Shown piece after piece: positions 46,183 to 58,741 of a stretch of 64,000 nucleotides of DNA. Origin of the DNA: Camillea tinctor (taxonomy: Eukaryota; Ascomycota; Sordariomycetes; Xylariales; Xylariaceae); NCBI GenBank assembly GCA_022578605.1, contig MU394069.1, positions 372,001 through 436,000 of the forward strand. Reading direction: 5' to 3'. How positions within the stretch are numbered: the stretch's first letter is position 1; each line of letters starts with the position of its first letter. The position numbers were made by a program, and so were the translations under genes. Below the pieces are notes generated by a model. The model had not been told where the DNA came from. It saw nothing but the letters and a program-made list of their open reading frames with translations, and searched no databases.

Positions 46183-48313
46183 TCAAGGCAGTAGATACTG
46201 TTCAATCAAGTCGAATCCTTGTGACAGCCTGAGGTTTGGCTCGGGATCATGGGCATTATATTTCAGATGTTCCCCAGCGACCACAGGACTGGCACTCTCA
46301 CCGTAATCCGTCATTTCCTCTGGTTCAGGTGTATAGTACCGGGAAGACACACACGAGAGAGAGGTCTTGGAGAGTTTGAAGTGGTGCTTCTCCAATTTGA
46401 ATGTCTCCTGAGATTCACCGCCGAATGCCTTGTCCGGATGATATACACGCTCAAGAGGATCCTCATTTTGTGCTATATTGGACTTAGTCGTTGAAATAGC
46501 ACCAGTCAAAGCGTGGACAGAAAGTTTAATATCTTGCCGTTTTCGACTAATCGATTGAGTAGATTCTTTTGCTCGCTTCATACCATGCATTTCGGTTGCA
46601 GCTGAAGTTTCGATCCATTCCTCGAGAAAGTCCCGGCCATTAATTGGAAATTCGTCCACCGGATCCTTGCCCATAACCTTAGCATCTCCCGCTTTCGATG
46701 GGGGAGAACTAGTCTCCTTAACCTCATCTAGACCAAATGAACGATCTTTGTGGGACTTTCTTTTAGGTTTGTCTTTCTCCGAGCTGCAGCAACTACTATC
46801 CTCTAAGAGCGCTGCGAAGACGAGATCGTAGCAGTCACGAGCTGATACACGCTGGGCAGGATCCTTGACTAACATGCGACTTAAGATACTGTTCAATCTG
46901 CAGGGATTCTTTTTATGTTTTCGTCTCATCTCCTCCGCCAGTAGTTGACAATAGTGTTCATGGTCATCATTCTCTCGTAATTCGTAAATCACTATAAGAT
47001 ATGGGGGTTAATATATGTTTCTCGAAGCAAGCGGTCTCAAAGTCACTCACAGGAATATATGGTCGCGCCAAGAGACCAGATATCGACTTTCGAGGTATAC
47101 TCTTTGAATTCTTCCGGTTGAATGTCGTCCCGGTATGGTATTTCAGGAGCGAGATAGTCCAGACTACCACAAGGCGACACCAATATGCCTCCTTGCTGGG
47201 CTAAGCCAAAGTCGGCTAGCTTCACCAGGAAATAGTTCGGACCCCTATCCTCTACGAGGATGTTACTTGGTTTAATATCCCGAAGCACGATCCCTAGCCC
47301 GTGGAGATGGTCTAAAGCTGCAATACACTGGGCCAGAATCCCCAAGGCCTCTCTGTGATTAAAATGTTCATATTTGGAGAGGTCAAGGCAAGGAACATAT
47401 TCGAAGTACAAGCAAGTATCAGGTTCGAATTCAGCGCGATGGAGTTTAACAATATGAGGCTGTAGTGATTAGTGATAGGCTGGTTATAAGGTGATGAAAC
47501 ACTTACATGTGAGAGCTTTTTCAGAATGCTAGCTTCGTTCGCCAAGGTTACGGCATTAGAATCACCAGAGGGACGCTTTATTGCATATTCATCTCCAGTA
47601 CTAACATCCCAAGAATGTCTTACATGTCCGTGTGCTCCTGAATCAAGCCCCCGCTCTATGGTCATAGGTCCTGTGCCTATTATGTGTGTCTTCAGAATGG
47701 TTTCATCGACTTGGTTCTGACGGCCGAGGACATAACGAAGCCTGTGATCTTCTATCCCGTTCCGGAAACGTGTTATATATTCTTCGAAGGCCAATCCTGA
47801 GAAATTGTTTTGGTTGACGACAATCTCTATCTTGAAAGAACGACCCAACTCTATGGTTGTGATCTGTTCATTTTTAAGGAATTTATGCCCTCCAATAATC
47901 CAATGAAAGTCACGTCGCCATAGAGATTCGGTGTTGCAATATTCCCCTATGTCTGTATAATCGACCTTACTTCCCGATAGTGATCCTAGGTCACGATATA
48001 TGAGTCTCTGGTTTTCGTCAAAGGTAAAGACCCCGTGGTAATTGGCGACACCTTCATTCGGTGGTAGAACCACGTCGCAGTCATTGCTACAGCCGCAAAC
48101 AATTCCCAAGTTTGACTTTGGGATAGTTTCGAAGGTTATTTGATGACAATCCTTCTTAGAAATGGGTGGGTGTGACTTGAGTTGCTCCGAAGTGAGGCGG
48201 ATGGAATGTAGTGAGATATGTTTGTATAGGTTATAGTCGATGGGCTTGTCATTACTCTCTATGAACGACCCCTTCACCGCGTGTATGGTTGCTATAATAC
48301 CTGGGTCCTTCAT
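46183..48313 (-). CDS. FHA-domain serine/threonine protein kinase
   Basis: Exons 48313-47507, 47459-47051 and 46991-46183 give 674 aa. An N-terminal FHA phosphothreonine-binding domain lies at about residues 55-135 (LGIVCGCSNDCDVVLPPNEG, then NYHGVFTF and YRDLGSLSGSKVDY). A kinase domain spans about 210-445: Gly loop GLDSGAHGHVRHSW, the Lys in YAIKRPSG, HPHIVKLHRAEF, the catalytic loop VLRDIKPSNILV (Leu in place of the His of HRD, Asp kept), DFGLAQ, a YLAPEIPYR-type APE motif and DIWSLGATIYS. The C-terminal about 230 residues are Ser/Lys-rich without a known fold. The FHA-then-kinase order recalls Rad53/Dun1, but the sequence is divergent and belongs to expanded fungal accessory kinases. It is divergent from the unknown gene at 49186. 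Confidence 0.85.
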
Positions 48314-49185
48314 GACGAGGTTTGTAGTGTGGTAGTCTATGCTAGGAAGTTGAAATACGGACGGTCCAAAAAGCGAGACACGTCAATATTTATTATAATA
48401 CATATGCCCTATATTATCTCACAGTACAGACCGGCATAGACTTTGCCACCGCTATTAAATTTGTATCTAGGTAGTCTAGGTACCTAAAATGGTCATATGA
48501 GTGGTGATTTACATAATGTTATGAACCGTGTATGTGAGCTAATAGCCAACAAGCAACTAGCTTCTGCTTTTTCTGGACACATAAAATATCTAAGTAGATG
48601 AAAGCAATTGTGTAACCTATTATTTGCCAATATGGAGTTATCTCAAGTAACCTAACTAGGCATCTATGTAGCTACACAGATAGTGCTGATGTTTGCTCCG
48701 ATGTTGGTCATATGCTACATTCCGAAATATTGATATCAATACTCTAAAACCGGATTAGGAAACAAACTGTCAGCTAGGAATTCGCGTAACATGAAGTCAT
48801 TGGGCCGGTGTGACAAGGGGTAATAGCTTGGAACAATAGAGTCATATTCAACTAATAATTCTCTTATCGTCTCAAGGAGTCTTAAGGGTCCTAGTTCTCC
48901 TGGACCCCATGTCGAGAATTGTGCTCCTATTTTTACACATACATTCTAGCCTGAGGCATCTAATCCATTATGCAAGTTGGCTATTCTTGCATTCTCCATA
49001 AGCATGACCAATACAAGATTGACCAATACAGGGTATCATATTTACCAACAAGCCTTGGCAGTGTCCACGTATAACAGCCGGCAACGAAATCAAGAGCATG
49101 TCAAATCTTTTCGGTAACAAGTCGAACTACTTCAACTCATATCTTTCATATGATCTACTACTGTACGCTTTCATTATCTATCATC
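48314..49185. promoter_or_regulatory. Divergent promoter between the FHA kinase and the unknown 592-aa protein gene
   Basis: About 870 bp, AT-rich, shared by two genes pointing away from each other. CTAGGTACCTA-type motifs lie near 48474-48486 and a short direct repeat TGACCAATACA at about 49007 and 49020. No RNA gene is seen. Confidence 0.45.
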
Positions 49186-51019
49186 ATGAGTTCAGAGGAT
49201 CTCGTCGAGCAAGCGACCGCTTTGGACGATATAGACGTTGCGCATTACTTAGTGGCTAATTGCCGTCCTGATGATGGATACGGGTTTCGTTTCAAAAAAT
49301 TGCCAGAGTTTTCTCAAGAGGAAAAGGAAGCCTTGGGTAGAAAAATAAGGTAACCAATAGTATAACTTCGATTCTACCTGTCCATTGTTTTTAATATATT
49401 ACAGCGACGAGTCCAAAAAATTGGATGAAATCCTCAAGTCTCGCCCTCTGAGCTTTACTCGGATTAATCAAGAACTCGCCAGATCAGCGACAGTCCCCGA
49501 TTCTTCGCTCATCGCGCAAACTACCAACACAGCTACCGAAGACCAGAGCATAGAGAAGCGTATCGAAGTCGAGTGGTATAATTGTCTTATAGAACTCGGT
49601 GGCCGACCGGTGTATCCTATCACTGCTATACATGAGGTATGGCGAAACGTAAAAAAATACGAAGGTCTGTTTCTTCCCTGGTTGGGGCGAGCGAATTCCA
49701 CACCATATGAAAGACAGTTCTTTTGGCAGACGTGGACTTGGAGAAACTTTTGTGAATGGAGGTATGACAAACGAGGGGCTTATAATAAGGACGCCCAATT
49801 CTCTCTCTACGTTGAACTCGGGAAGCGTCATCTTCTACTGGATACTGGAAGGGAAGAGTATAACGTCAGCCCTTCAACTGTGATGCCCTATTTTGAAGAA
49901 GAAGAGGCAGCTCGTCGGTCCATACAGCGTGACCTGATTAAGGGCCACATTGATGGCGATTTTCCCGGTTACGTCAAAGCGATGACAAAGTGTCTTGAAG
50001 ATCATGGGTTCAAGAGGCCCTTCCAACTAAAGAAAGACCCTGAGCAGCAGGATCAGATAACCACATGGATAGAATATCTTGGTTACGAGTATTTTTGGTA
50101 CGATAAGACTTTGAGCCTCCTAGAGTCCTTGCAGCCTGAATACAACGAGAAGTGGAAAGCACTCGTTGATGCCAAGGTGGTTTCACGTTATGAGACTCGT
50201 GAAAGCTCTGAGCTTTTGCAGATGAAGGAAAGGATAGACCGTGCAGCCAGGAATGCCGAATTAGAAATGATGCGCCTATTGCCACAACTCGGGAGTACTT
50301 CAGAAGAGAGTAAGAAACGCGTGAGTGAGGCCTGGCGGAGAGAAAGTCTTACAGCGACTGCGAAGAGATTTTATTTCGCGCGAGAGATGATGATAAAGAA
50401 ATTCGATGAAGAAACACGGAGTTACCAAGATATCAAGAAATACGAGTTGAAACGACGCGAATACCTCTTGCGTTGGATTCAGGAGGAGATCGAACAAATC
50501 GAGCTCGAGTCGAAAGAAAAGGAGGCCGGTGAAACCAACAGTAGAAAGGGCGAAAGCAAAGGCAAGGGAAAAGAAAAAGCCGTCAAATTTTCTTTAAGTA
50601 ACGAAAGCGAAGCCGGGCCTTCACGTGCCGATTCAAAGAGACGAAGAAGTGATACAGATGATTCTGATGACCGGGAGTTAGAGGGGCCCTCGTTCAAACG
50701 AAGCAAGACTCAGCACCAGCACGGGTCCCTGGAGATTCAAGCTTCTACGCAGGCATCGACAAGGGATCCTTCTCCCCCACGCAGGCGGAACCTGCGCGGC
50801 CCAGCCCGCAACTCAGGGCAACGCACACAGGACGCGTCAACAGAAGTCGCTCGCTCTCGAGGTACCGCAGGAAACGAACAGGGCAATGGTCAGAAGGCTA
50901 CACGCCGGGCACGCGGCCGCACAAGCAAGGAGGGCTCTTCTGCAAGGGCCGAAACTTCAGAGGTCAGAGTAAGGAGGAGCGCGCGCATCGCGTCTTTGCC
51001 GAAGCCGAGGTATACTTAG
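49186..51019 (+). CDS. Unknown protein with basic, low-complexity C terminus, 592 aa
   Basis: Exons 49186-49349 and 49405-51019 give 592 aa. I do not recognise a named domain. The central region (about 100-400) is rich in Trp, Tyr and Glu and looks folded and mostly helical (RPVYPITAIHEVWRNVKKYE, ERQFFWQTWTWRNFCEWRYD, WIEYLGYEYFWYD), with a long charged coiled-coil-like helix at about 330-400 (RRESLTATAKRFYFA through RRWIQEEIEQIELES-type runs). From about residue 400 it is disordered, with SKGKGKEKA, KRRRSDTDDSDD, SPPRRRNLRG and a final VRRSARIASLPKPR, suggesting nuclear localisation or nucleic-acid binding. It resembles lineage-expanded fungal hypothetical proteins. It shares a promoter with the FHA kinase. 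Confidence 0.75.
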
Positions 51020-53357
51020 GTGTTTTTCTATTTTAGCTGCTATGGGTGGTACTCTGTCTCTCTGCGTTTGTATTTTGTTACGTTGGTATTTGTTAGGTAT
51101 CTGTGTAGTTTGTTGGTGATTTCCTGGTTCAATAACACCCTCGTTCGTAGAACCTAAAGTCTTCCACGTGTCATGACTGTTACTTGATTTTATTCTGGCA
51201 TGCCATTACGAATCTCCCTTGCATAGAACTCTGACTCTTCCCCAAGAAACCCCCATTCATTGTAGCCCAAAATGCTGTTCTCCCTTTCATATCTCACGTC
51301 ATACTACCAAACCAGTTCCTGTTTTCCGGAGGTCCTGGGCCACCCTATCTATGATTTCCCCTAGCCTACAGTCAAGCTACACTTATCGTTCATCTTCTGC
51401 TTGGAAGCCCTTGGCCGGAATTAAGTCCATAAATAAAGTTAGTGCTTAAACATTAGTATGATGCCAAAAATGGATGAATAGGCTCTCGAAAGAAAGATTA
51501 ATAATTTTGTCCGACCTATTCTTGTTCTACCGTTCTGTCGTAGAAGCTTCTTGGAGGAAACACTTGGCGCGGAGCCCGGAACTATGATGTTATCGTAAGA
51601 GAGCCTCATATCTAGGTCTTGGTGAATGACTGCAAAGTAATTTAACCATTTCTCTCACTGTGTAGGTTATCACAACGGCCAGCATTTGATTATAGTAGCT
51701 TTCAGATATAATAACGGCCTTGAAGGCATCATTAAGAACACAACAACCTAGATATTTCTACCACATAGCGTGTCATAAGATTTTAAGAATAGGAATAACG
51801 ACAAAAACCCCTTTTTAGAATATGGGTGAAACAAGTTGGGCTTTCGCTTGAAGTTTCTCCATTCCAAATAGTTTTTATCCCAGTTGATAGTGAGTTTTTG
51901 TTTTATGTCACTTTTGTTTATACAATTGTGTTCTCATGTGAGCGTCCATACTAAGATTTGCCTTCGTGAGAAATTAGTATCATACATGTATAACAAAGGT
52001 GCCAACTGTATTGATTCACCGGATCATCTGCTATGAAAAACCGGCGACCGTTTCGTGTGTATGTCTGGTCATAAGAGAAGATATGTTGGACTTGCGCAAT
52101 ATTGTAGCAACAACCAAAAAGGAGGGGAATCATGTTATTGTCCTGTGAGAAAGGCGGCTCGAACGTAAGTCTAGAATAATGATAGGCTATAGCATATTGT
52201 GTTGGATCACTGCTGCAACTGCCAGAAGGTTCCGTGAACCCTGATGGCACAAAAGCACATCATACACTTTCTTTTGGACTTTAAGGAAAGGACAAGTGAA
52301 ACGAATGGTCATACTACCCTAGAGTTTGCTGATCTGGGGTGCAACTAAGATGTTTGTTGGCGCCGGCACCCGGCTTTGGTGCCAATACCGGCCAGGTTCT
52401 ATCTCTTTGTGTAGTACAAGATCTTCCAATACGAAGCATCAGGGCTTGAGAAAATACCTCGATGAGTTGGCACATCGGTGTGTATCCTCCTTGCCACATT
52501 ATGATCCCAGTTGGTTGCGTCAAAGTCTTCGGCTGCAGATAAGTGAACAAAAGTTCTGTAGTATCATAGTACTTCTGTAATACATGATAAGAAATTGTAG
52601 TGTAAGGACATGTGTTTAGAAGATGGATGTTGGCAGATTCAGCTAATCCTACGCTCAGCCACTAAGCCAGAAAAGATAAACGTAGTGCCCGTGTCCCAGA
52701 CCTTCGTGACACTCGCGTGAACACTAAAAATAGCGAACCCCCAAGTAAGGGATGTTGGTGATGTCAACTTTATGATCACTAGTACCACTCCCACGTGGTA
52801 AGAGACCAGCATAGTAAAAACTAGTCGAGACACTATATTATGCTTAATGTCAGAAAGTGGCATAACCAACTACACTTTGCACACGGCTCCGAAAGGTAAC
52901 AAATACCAATCCTGACCGACTCGTACCTAAAAGTTGGACTATATCCCATGCAGTACTACCACTTGATTCCTAAAAAATCCTTTTTTTCGGTGAGGATAGT
53001 TACAGTTCCACCACATCTTATGCCACCATGATCCTAAAAAGCGATGGCATGGGCAGTGTCCCACGTGAGCTTTTATTGTATCAATCTGTACCTAGGTAAG
53101 TTTACTTATATCAGCTAAACCAGTAATTTCACAACAGTGCATACTTAAGTATTATACACAAAGCTAGCAATGTTGCCAAGAAATATTTCGTTGAGAGTAA
53201 CTTCATAAGCTACAGGAAGAATGCACTTTGAAAGACACAATAGAAAAAAGGGGGAAGGAAGTCTAAGGCTGTCCTGTGCTGATAAACTCGATCCCATTCC
53301 CTCGCAATCATCTCGCACCCATCTCGCACCAATGAATAGAATGTCCTAGCAGATGTC
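51020..53357. other. 2.3-kb gene-poor interval
   Basis: AT-rich. TACCTAGGTA occurs at 53089-53098. A 99-codon minus-strand frame at 51951-52250 has no family signal and biased composition; I do not call it. It may hold unrecognised decayed sequence. Confidence 0.45.
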
Positions 53358-56300
53358 TTAGAATAAAGCTCGTAGCCCAAAGAGGTTCTCGTAGTTTGGT
53401 AGTCCTGCCGCCCACATTACTTTGTCAAATTCTGTACTTGAGAAGCACATAGCAGATCTGAAGATGAACATGTCCTTCTCGACATCTCTAACGTGATACC
53501 CATATTGACAGAATAATGTAATCACATGAGTGTCCAACTTTTTTACAGCCCGCATCATTAGTGTACGGCCGTGCCAATCTTCTAGATATTTTTCCACTCG
53601 TTCATTTCCCAGGAGCACTTTTATCACACTCTCATGTCCTTCTTTGACTGCTATAAACAATGCTATGCGGCCTTTCTTATCTCTTGCATTTAGGTCCCAA
53701 TTATCTTGGATGAGAAGCTCGATCACTGCAGAATTCCCATGTTTCGAGGTCACGTGTAGTGGAGTCCATCCATCCTCGTCAACTTCATTTATAGCTGCCC
53801 CGTTTTCCAAAAGCAATTGATCAATTTCAGTATGCCTTTTCGCTGAAGCTGCATGAAATGGTGTCCATCCATCTATATCCGGAGTAGTTAAATCTGCCCC
53901 ACTCTCAAGCAGCAACTTGACTACTTCGATATACCCGTTAGAAGCGGCTGCATGAAGTGGCGTCCCTCCCATATTGTGAGCCACATTTGGATCTGCCCCC
54001 TTTTCAAGCAGCAGCTTGACTATCTCTGGGTGATTCCAAGATACCGCAGCATACAGCGGGCTTATGTTTATATTGTTCAGAATGTTCACATCAGCTCCAA
54101 TTTCCAGAAGAAATATGACTCCAGCAGTTCATCCTCTTGCTGAAGCAGCTAGCAGGGCCGCGCGACCGGATTGGTCTACGTGGTTTACACCTATCCCGCC
54201 TTCCTTGATAAGAAATAACATCGTCTTTAAAAGACCATATAGTAATGCGTAAAATAAGGGGTTACCTGATTTAATGCTTCCTTCATAACTCAGCGCCATA
54301 TCATTCTTGATGCTCCATTCCACCTCCCTTCTTCACAGTTCCCAGTATTCGTTCCGGGGGTGGAAGAATGCATTAATAGATTGAATGATCTTTTCTGAGT
54401 TCAAGGTGTCGGGTTTGACATGCTTGTGCCACGAATTTGTTGCATAGTCTCTAAATGCGTGTATTCGCTTATTTTGTCGTGAATGTGCTTCATCCCAGGT
54501 TTGCTTACAGTCCAGATAGCGCACGCACATTGGGGCTAGGATATTATTTTGAACCAACTTGTTCCGCGATCTCAGCTTCTCCTCAAGGAGTAGGTGGCTA
54601 CTTAGGGCTAGTTGGCGGCAGAGAATATATTGCCTAACGGAGAAAATGGTCAGGTGAACAGTTAGAAACCCCGGATCTGACTGCACCCCTCGAGTCTCAA
54701 TAAGAGACCCGCAGAGGTCTAGGATTTCGTCTTTGATATAAATTTCGTCGATAGCGTCAGGGAGTTCTTCAGTTGACAGATCATCCGATTCGTCATCCAC
54801 AAGAAGCAAGGCTTTAGTAATTTCGAAAACCGTTATTGGGCGCAACGCAAACGTGGTCCATCTTAGAATTGGTAATGCCCGTCTTTGATCGGTATCTGGT
54901 AATTCCAAGATGTTTTTTCCAGGTTCGATCGTAAAGACCAATTAGACCTGAGGAGGCTTGATCGATTGTTCGTTGTAATTTTGCTTGGCCTTGCCCACCT
55001 TTGAACTGTTGTTCTAGCATTTTAATACAAACAAACATCGAATCATATCGCTCTACCATTCTGTACGAGAGCTCGTCTTGTTGTACTTCCGTTTTGTTCG
55101 ATAATTGCCGGTTGATGATGCTCCGAGAAAATAGTATAGCATCGGACTTGACATCATCAGAAGATATTCTATACTCCGTCATATCCCATTGGGTACCGTT
55201 CGCTTTTGTGTACAAGCCTTCCCGAATTTCCCCTTCATTGCGACTAACTAGGATCAATCGAAATTTGCTGGCCGAGGCAGCCTGTCTTAAGAACATCAAA
55301 AGATCGGTGAGAGACTTTTGGCAATTTGTTTTCCAATCATACTGGATGCCAACACATTCGTCAAGGCTATCCACTGCATAATTGTAACCTGGTACGTTCT
55401 GTACAATCTCCTTGAAGAGTATCTTGATATCGAGCTGTGATAGGGGTTGATCAGCGGTGGTATCCCAACGTCCTTGGGCTAGCTGAAATGCTTGTTGGTT
55501 TTGATGAATGATTTGAAGAATCTAAGACCGTACGACGGTGAAAGAGCCCGCTCGACTTTCCTGGTCAGACGAGAAAAAATAACGAGCCACCGGAGAATGA
55601 GAGGATGTCACTAGATACTCAATCATTCTCGCGCATAGGATCGTCTTGCCGTACCCGGCATGGCCATAGACCCACAGAACCTTGGTATGTTCCGAAACTG
55701 TCGACGACCACCAATTAATGAACTCGGGGCGTTGGAGAATCCAATCGCAGGTGCCATCCAATCTCCTTTGAACGTAAGTGTGATATGAGTCAGGCGTCCA
55801 TAAGGTTCCCAGCCAAGATCTTAAATTTCGTTTGAACGTATCTGTATCAGTCAGCGCTGTCAAGGAAAAGAGAAAGACAAAGCTCACCATTTTGATGTCT
55901 CTCGAATTCTTAGTCGATAAAGTCTCTTGCCCATTAACTTCTAAACTGGTATCTAAAGAGGCCGAGGCCGATGAAGACTAGCATAGGTATAGGTGAATAC
56001 CTATTGTTGATTGCGTATTGCTTTTATCATTCGGTTGAGAAGGGGGAACCAAGTCACGTAGATTCTGGAGTAGGTCGGCGGCCAATCGGTTCCGATTAGA
56101 GATTTCCGTTTTCTCTTTAATAGCCCACGCGAACTTTTAGCGAAAATGAAGGCCTCGATGCCGTGTGACCTTTGGCTCAGATGGTAACGAAGATCACGGT
56201 AGGAGGTCTTTTTCATCGCCAACAATTCTGTGAATATACTCTATCATTTCTTTAACTATTGCTAACACCTTTGGGTCGTCGAGGTTTTGGTGATGAAAAT

Positions 56301-56565
56301 CTTTTAAACCATTCTTACCATATCCAACATCCTCGCCGCATTGTTGACAGAAGACCATCAGGGCACCGCATTGGGCAAAACGCCAACGAGAGTCCGAGTC
56401 ATACTCCATGTAGGAATCTATAAATTCCAAGAAATTTCGGAAGATACCTGGAAGGCCAGCAAGCCAGGCTACTCCGACGGCCAATCTAGCCGGTTCCATA
56501 GCTAAGGCTTGTATCTCATATCTTGATAGATGGTTCTCGGGGGAGGAGGCACAATAATGGGACAA
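53358..56565 (-). pseudogene. Decayed NACHT-ankyrin STAND (NLR-like) gene
   Basis: The ancestral reading is one long frame of about 1069 codons. The N-terminal about 75 residues (LAVGVAWLAGLPGIFRNFLE, SYMEYDSDSRWRF) resemble HeLo/SesA-like partner domains of fungal STAND proteins. Then come SYHTYVQRRLDGTCDWILQR, Walker A GHAGYGKT, RYFFSSDQESR, Walker B-like YAVDSLDEC and LRWTTFALRPITVFEITKAL, followed by about nine ankyrin repeats (TPLHAAASNGYIEVVKLLLE). It is broken by in-frame stops at 56194-56196 (TGA), 56137-56139 (TAA), 55978-55980 (TAG), 55522-55524 (TAG), 54333-54335 (TGA) and 54129-54131 (TGA), and by one extra base in a run of six A (minus strand) at 54913-54918. Every stop is one C-to-T or G-to-A step from a sense codon. 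Confidence 0.85.
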
Positions 56566-58741
56566 AGATGCGTTCGCCGTTCACGAGAGGTTGCGGCCAG
56601 CAAAGAGTAGAAGGCTGGAAGGGGTGAAGGCGGCTACATAAAATATACCCGAAACTTTCACCTTACCATATTCTATACGGTGTAAGATATGCACATAGCC
56701 ACCAACAAAAATGCCTCGCTTTGGATATCTGCAAAGTACGAACCAATGACAAGTTGCAAGCTCTACGACTCGGGGTGTCAGCATAATTAGAATGCATACT
56801 GTCTACTCCAGTCTTGCCTAGGTATGGTATGGTATGGGATGATTTGATTTGAATCTATTCGCAGATACCTGCTGTCCACCTAAGCTGCCTGAGCTTTTAA
56901 CTTACTCACCCACGTAGATTTACCTATAGACTCAGTGAAGATGCCTGTATCGCAAAAAAAAGCAAGGTTCATGTAAGTGGTAACAGGGCCGGTGATACTC
57001 AAACCTCCGTACCTGAGCCTAAAAATGGGGTGGAATATTTGGGATCAAATCCTAAGCTTGGCAACATTTATGTTTTAACATATTAACTTTGGTACAGAGT
57101 ATGTAACTTAATTGAGACTTCATGATATAGCTTCAAAGCGTAGCATTGGCACACCACGAACAGGCCTCAGCTTCAGGGGCTGAGGGGTAACACAACCATC
57201 ACCCTTTACCTACGCCACATCTCTCCTCTCCTTCTCACCAGCCACATTTATCCCCTCAGCCCCTCCACGCCGCAGGTCCCCACAAACCCCCTGTCCCATC
57301 CCATAGCGCGCCCAACGATTAAGCGTTGAGCTTGCCCGCATCGCCTTCTGAGCAACGCAGGGGAGGGGTGGTCTGCCTGGGGACAAATTCCCAACGTCAC
57401 ACGTCATAGGTAGTGAACTTAGCTGCCCAGGTGCCTGCCTAGGTAGGTATTGCTAAAGGTAGGGCACTTCCATAGACCGTGTTACGTAATCTATAGTACT
57501 CAGTTTAAGTCTATGTCCGATTGGTAGTACCCAACTGTAGAGGGAGTTCTAATCTACAACTACTTAAGTTAATGTCAGGCATGGGTAGTTTCTATTAATC
57601 CTACCTACCTCTAGATAGCCATACTTACCTATGTTTCAGCTCTAAGCTTTCCCATCTCCAAGATCTAGTTCAACTGACTTCTCTGATGAAAAGACTATTC
57701 GCATAACCTACTTCTTAACTCCCTACCTCCTACCTAGGTACCTTAAACTGTAAATATTACCTTTACTACTGTTAATTGCTACCATCAACAGTATTCCGCA
57801 TCCCCATTTCCCCTCCAAGAAAACAGACGTCATCACCATAGCTCTCTGCACCTCCCTACCCCCTTTATACCTTCCTCTACTCTCCTTCCCCCTAACCCCC
57901 AAACCTCCTTCCCTTCACCTCCCCCCACAAGCCCAAAACCCCTTATAACCTCCCCCTTCCTGCCCCCAACCGGTGTATACACACGTACATATACGCGAAC
58001 AAGCAAGAAAGCGTTACGTTGCGTTGCGTTTAAAACAGAAACTTGCAAACCCCCAAGCCGAGGGTCGCGGATTCTCATTGCATGACACCTATCCCATCTC
58101 ATCTCCATGCTATTATCTAATTACCTAACTGGGTAGTCACCTCTCATCTAAGTCCATGTGCACGCGTGTGCACATACACCTACCTAACCTACCCTTACAC
58201 CTCGACTCCTTTGGGGAAACATCGTGTTGGTATATCCTATTAACCCGCTACCCTAACTCTACGTCACCCGACTCCGTTCTTCTATCCCCGTTCTCTCTAA
58301 CCTTCCATCACTCCTTACCTAACCATCTCTTACCCTTCTTCCCCTCCACCCTTACAAATAAACCCCTTGATTATCCCTCTCTCTCTCAGGACATAGCGGA
58401 TAACACACCAACTAACCTCATCTGCCACCGTAGCAGCAGCACAGTGCTATATCACCTCCTACGCCAAACCCCACAGAGAAGCGGGAGATGAGAAGAGACA
58501 GGAAGCAGAAGCTCTATGCTCTCTAAGGACCTAGGAAAACAGAAATTCAAAATCAAGCAGCCGTTGGTCAAATAGATAGAGATCCCAAAACGACTCCTTA
58601 TCATTACATTCTCTTTCGCCTCTTCACCGGGCGTAAAAGAACTCTACTCTAGTCTACTACAAGAAGCCCAAGTTTTTAATCGCCCAGGAGGAGCAGTAAG
58701 AAAAAAAAACAAATAGGAGAGTTCAATCACCATCCACAACC
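56566..58741. other. 2.2-kb intergenic region with CT-rich tracts
   Basis: Spacer between the decayed NLR gene and the alpha/beta hydrolase. TACCTAGGTA is at 57731-57740 and a related copy near 57433. Strong C/T runs occupy about 57781-57960 and 58160-58400; the latter may be the hydrolase core promoter or 5' UTR. Other frames show nothing recognisable. Confidence 0.5.

Noticed and set aside
51951..52250. 99-codon minus-strand frame
   Set aside because: No domain, no signal peptide, no neighbouring exon; consistent with chance in AT-rich DNA.
55857..55890. 31-nt intron (GTGAGC to ACAG) in the NLR pseudogene
   Set aside because: Too short for an intron, and the frame is open through it; reading straight on keeps the ancestral frame.
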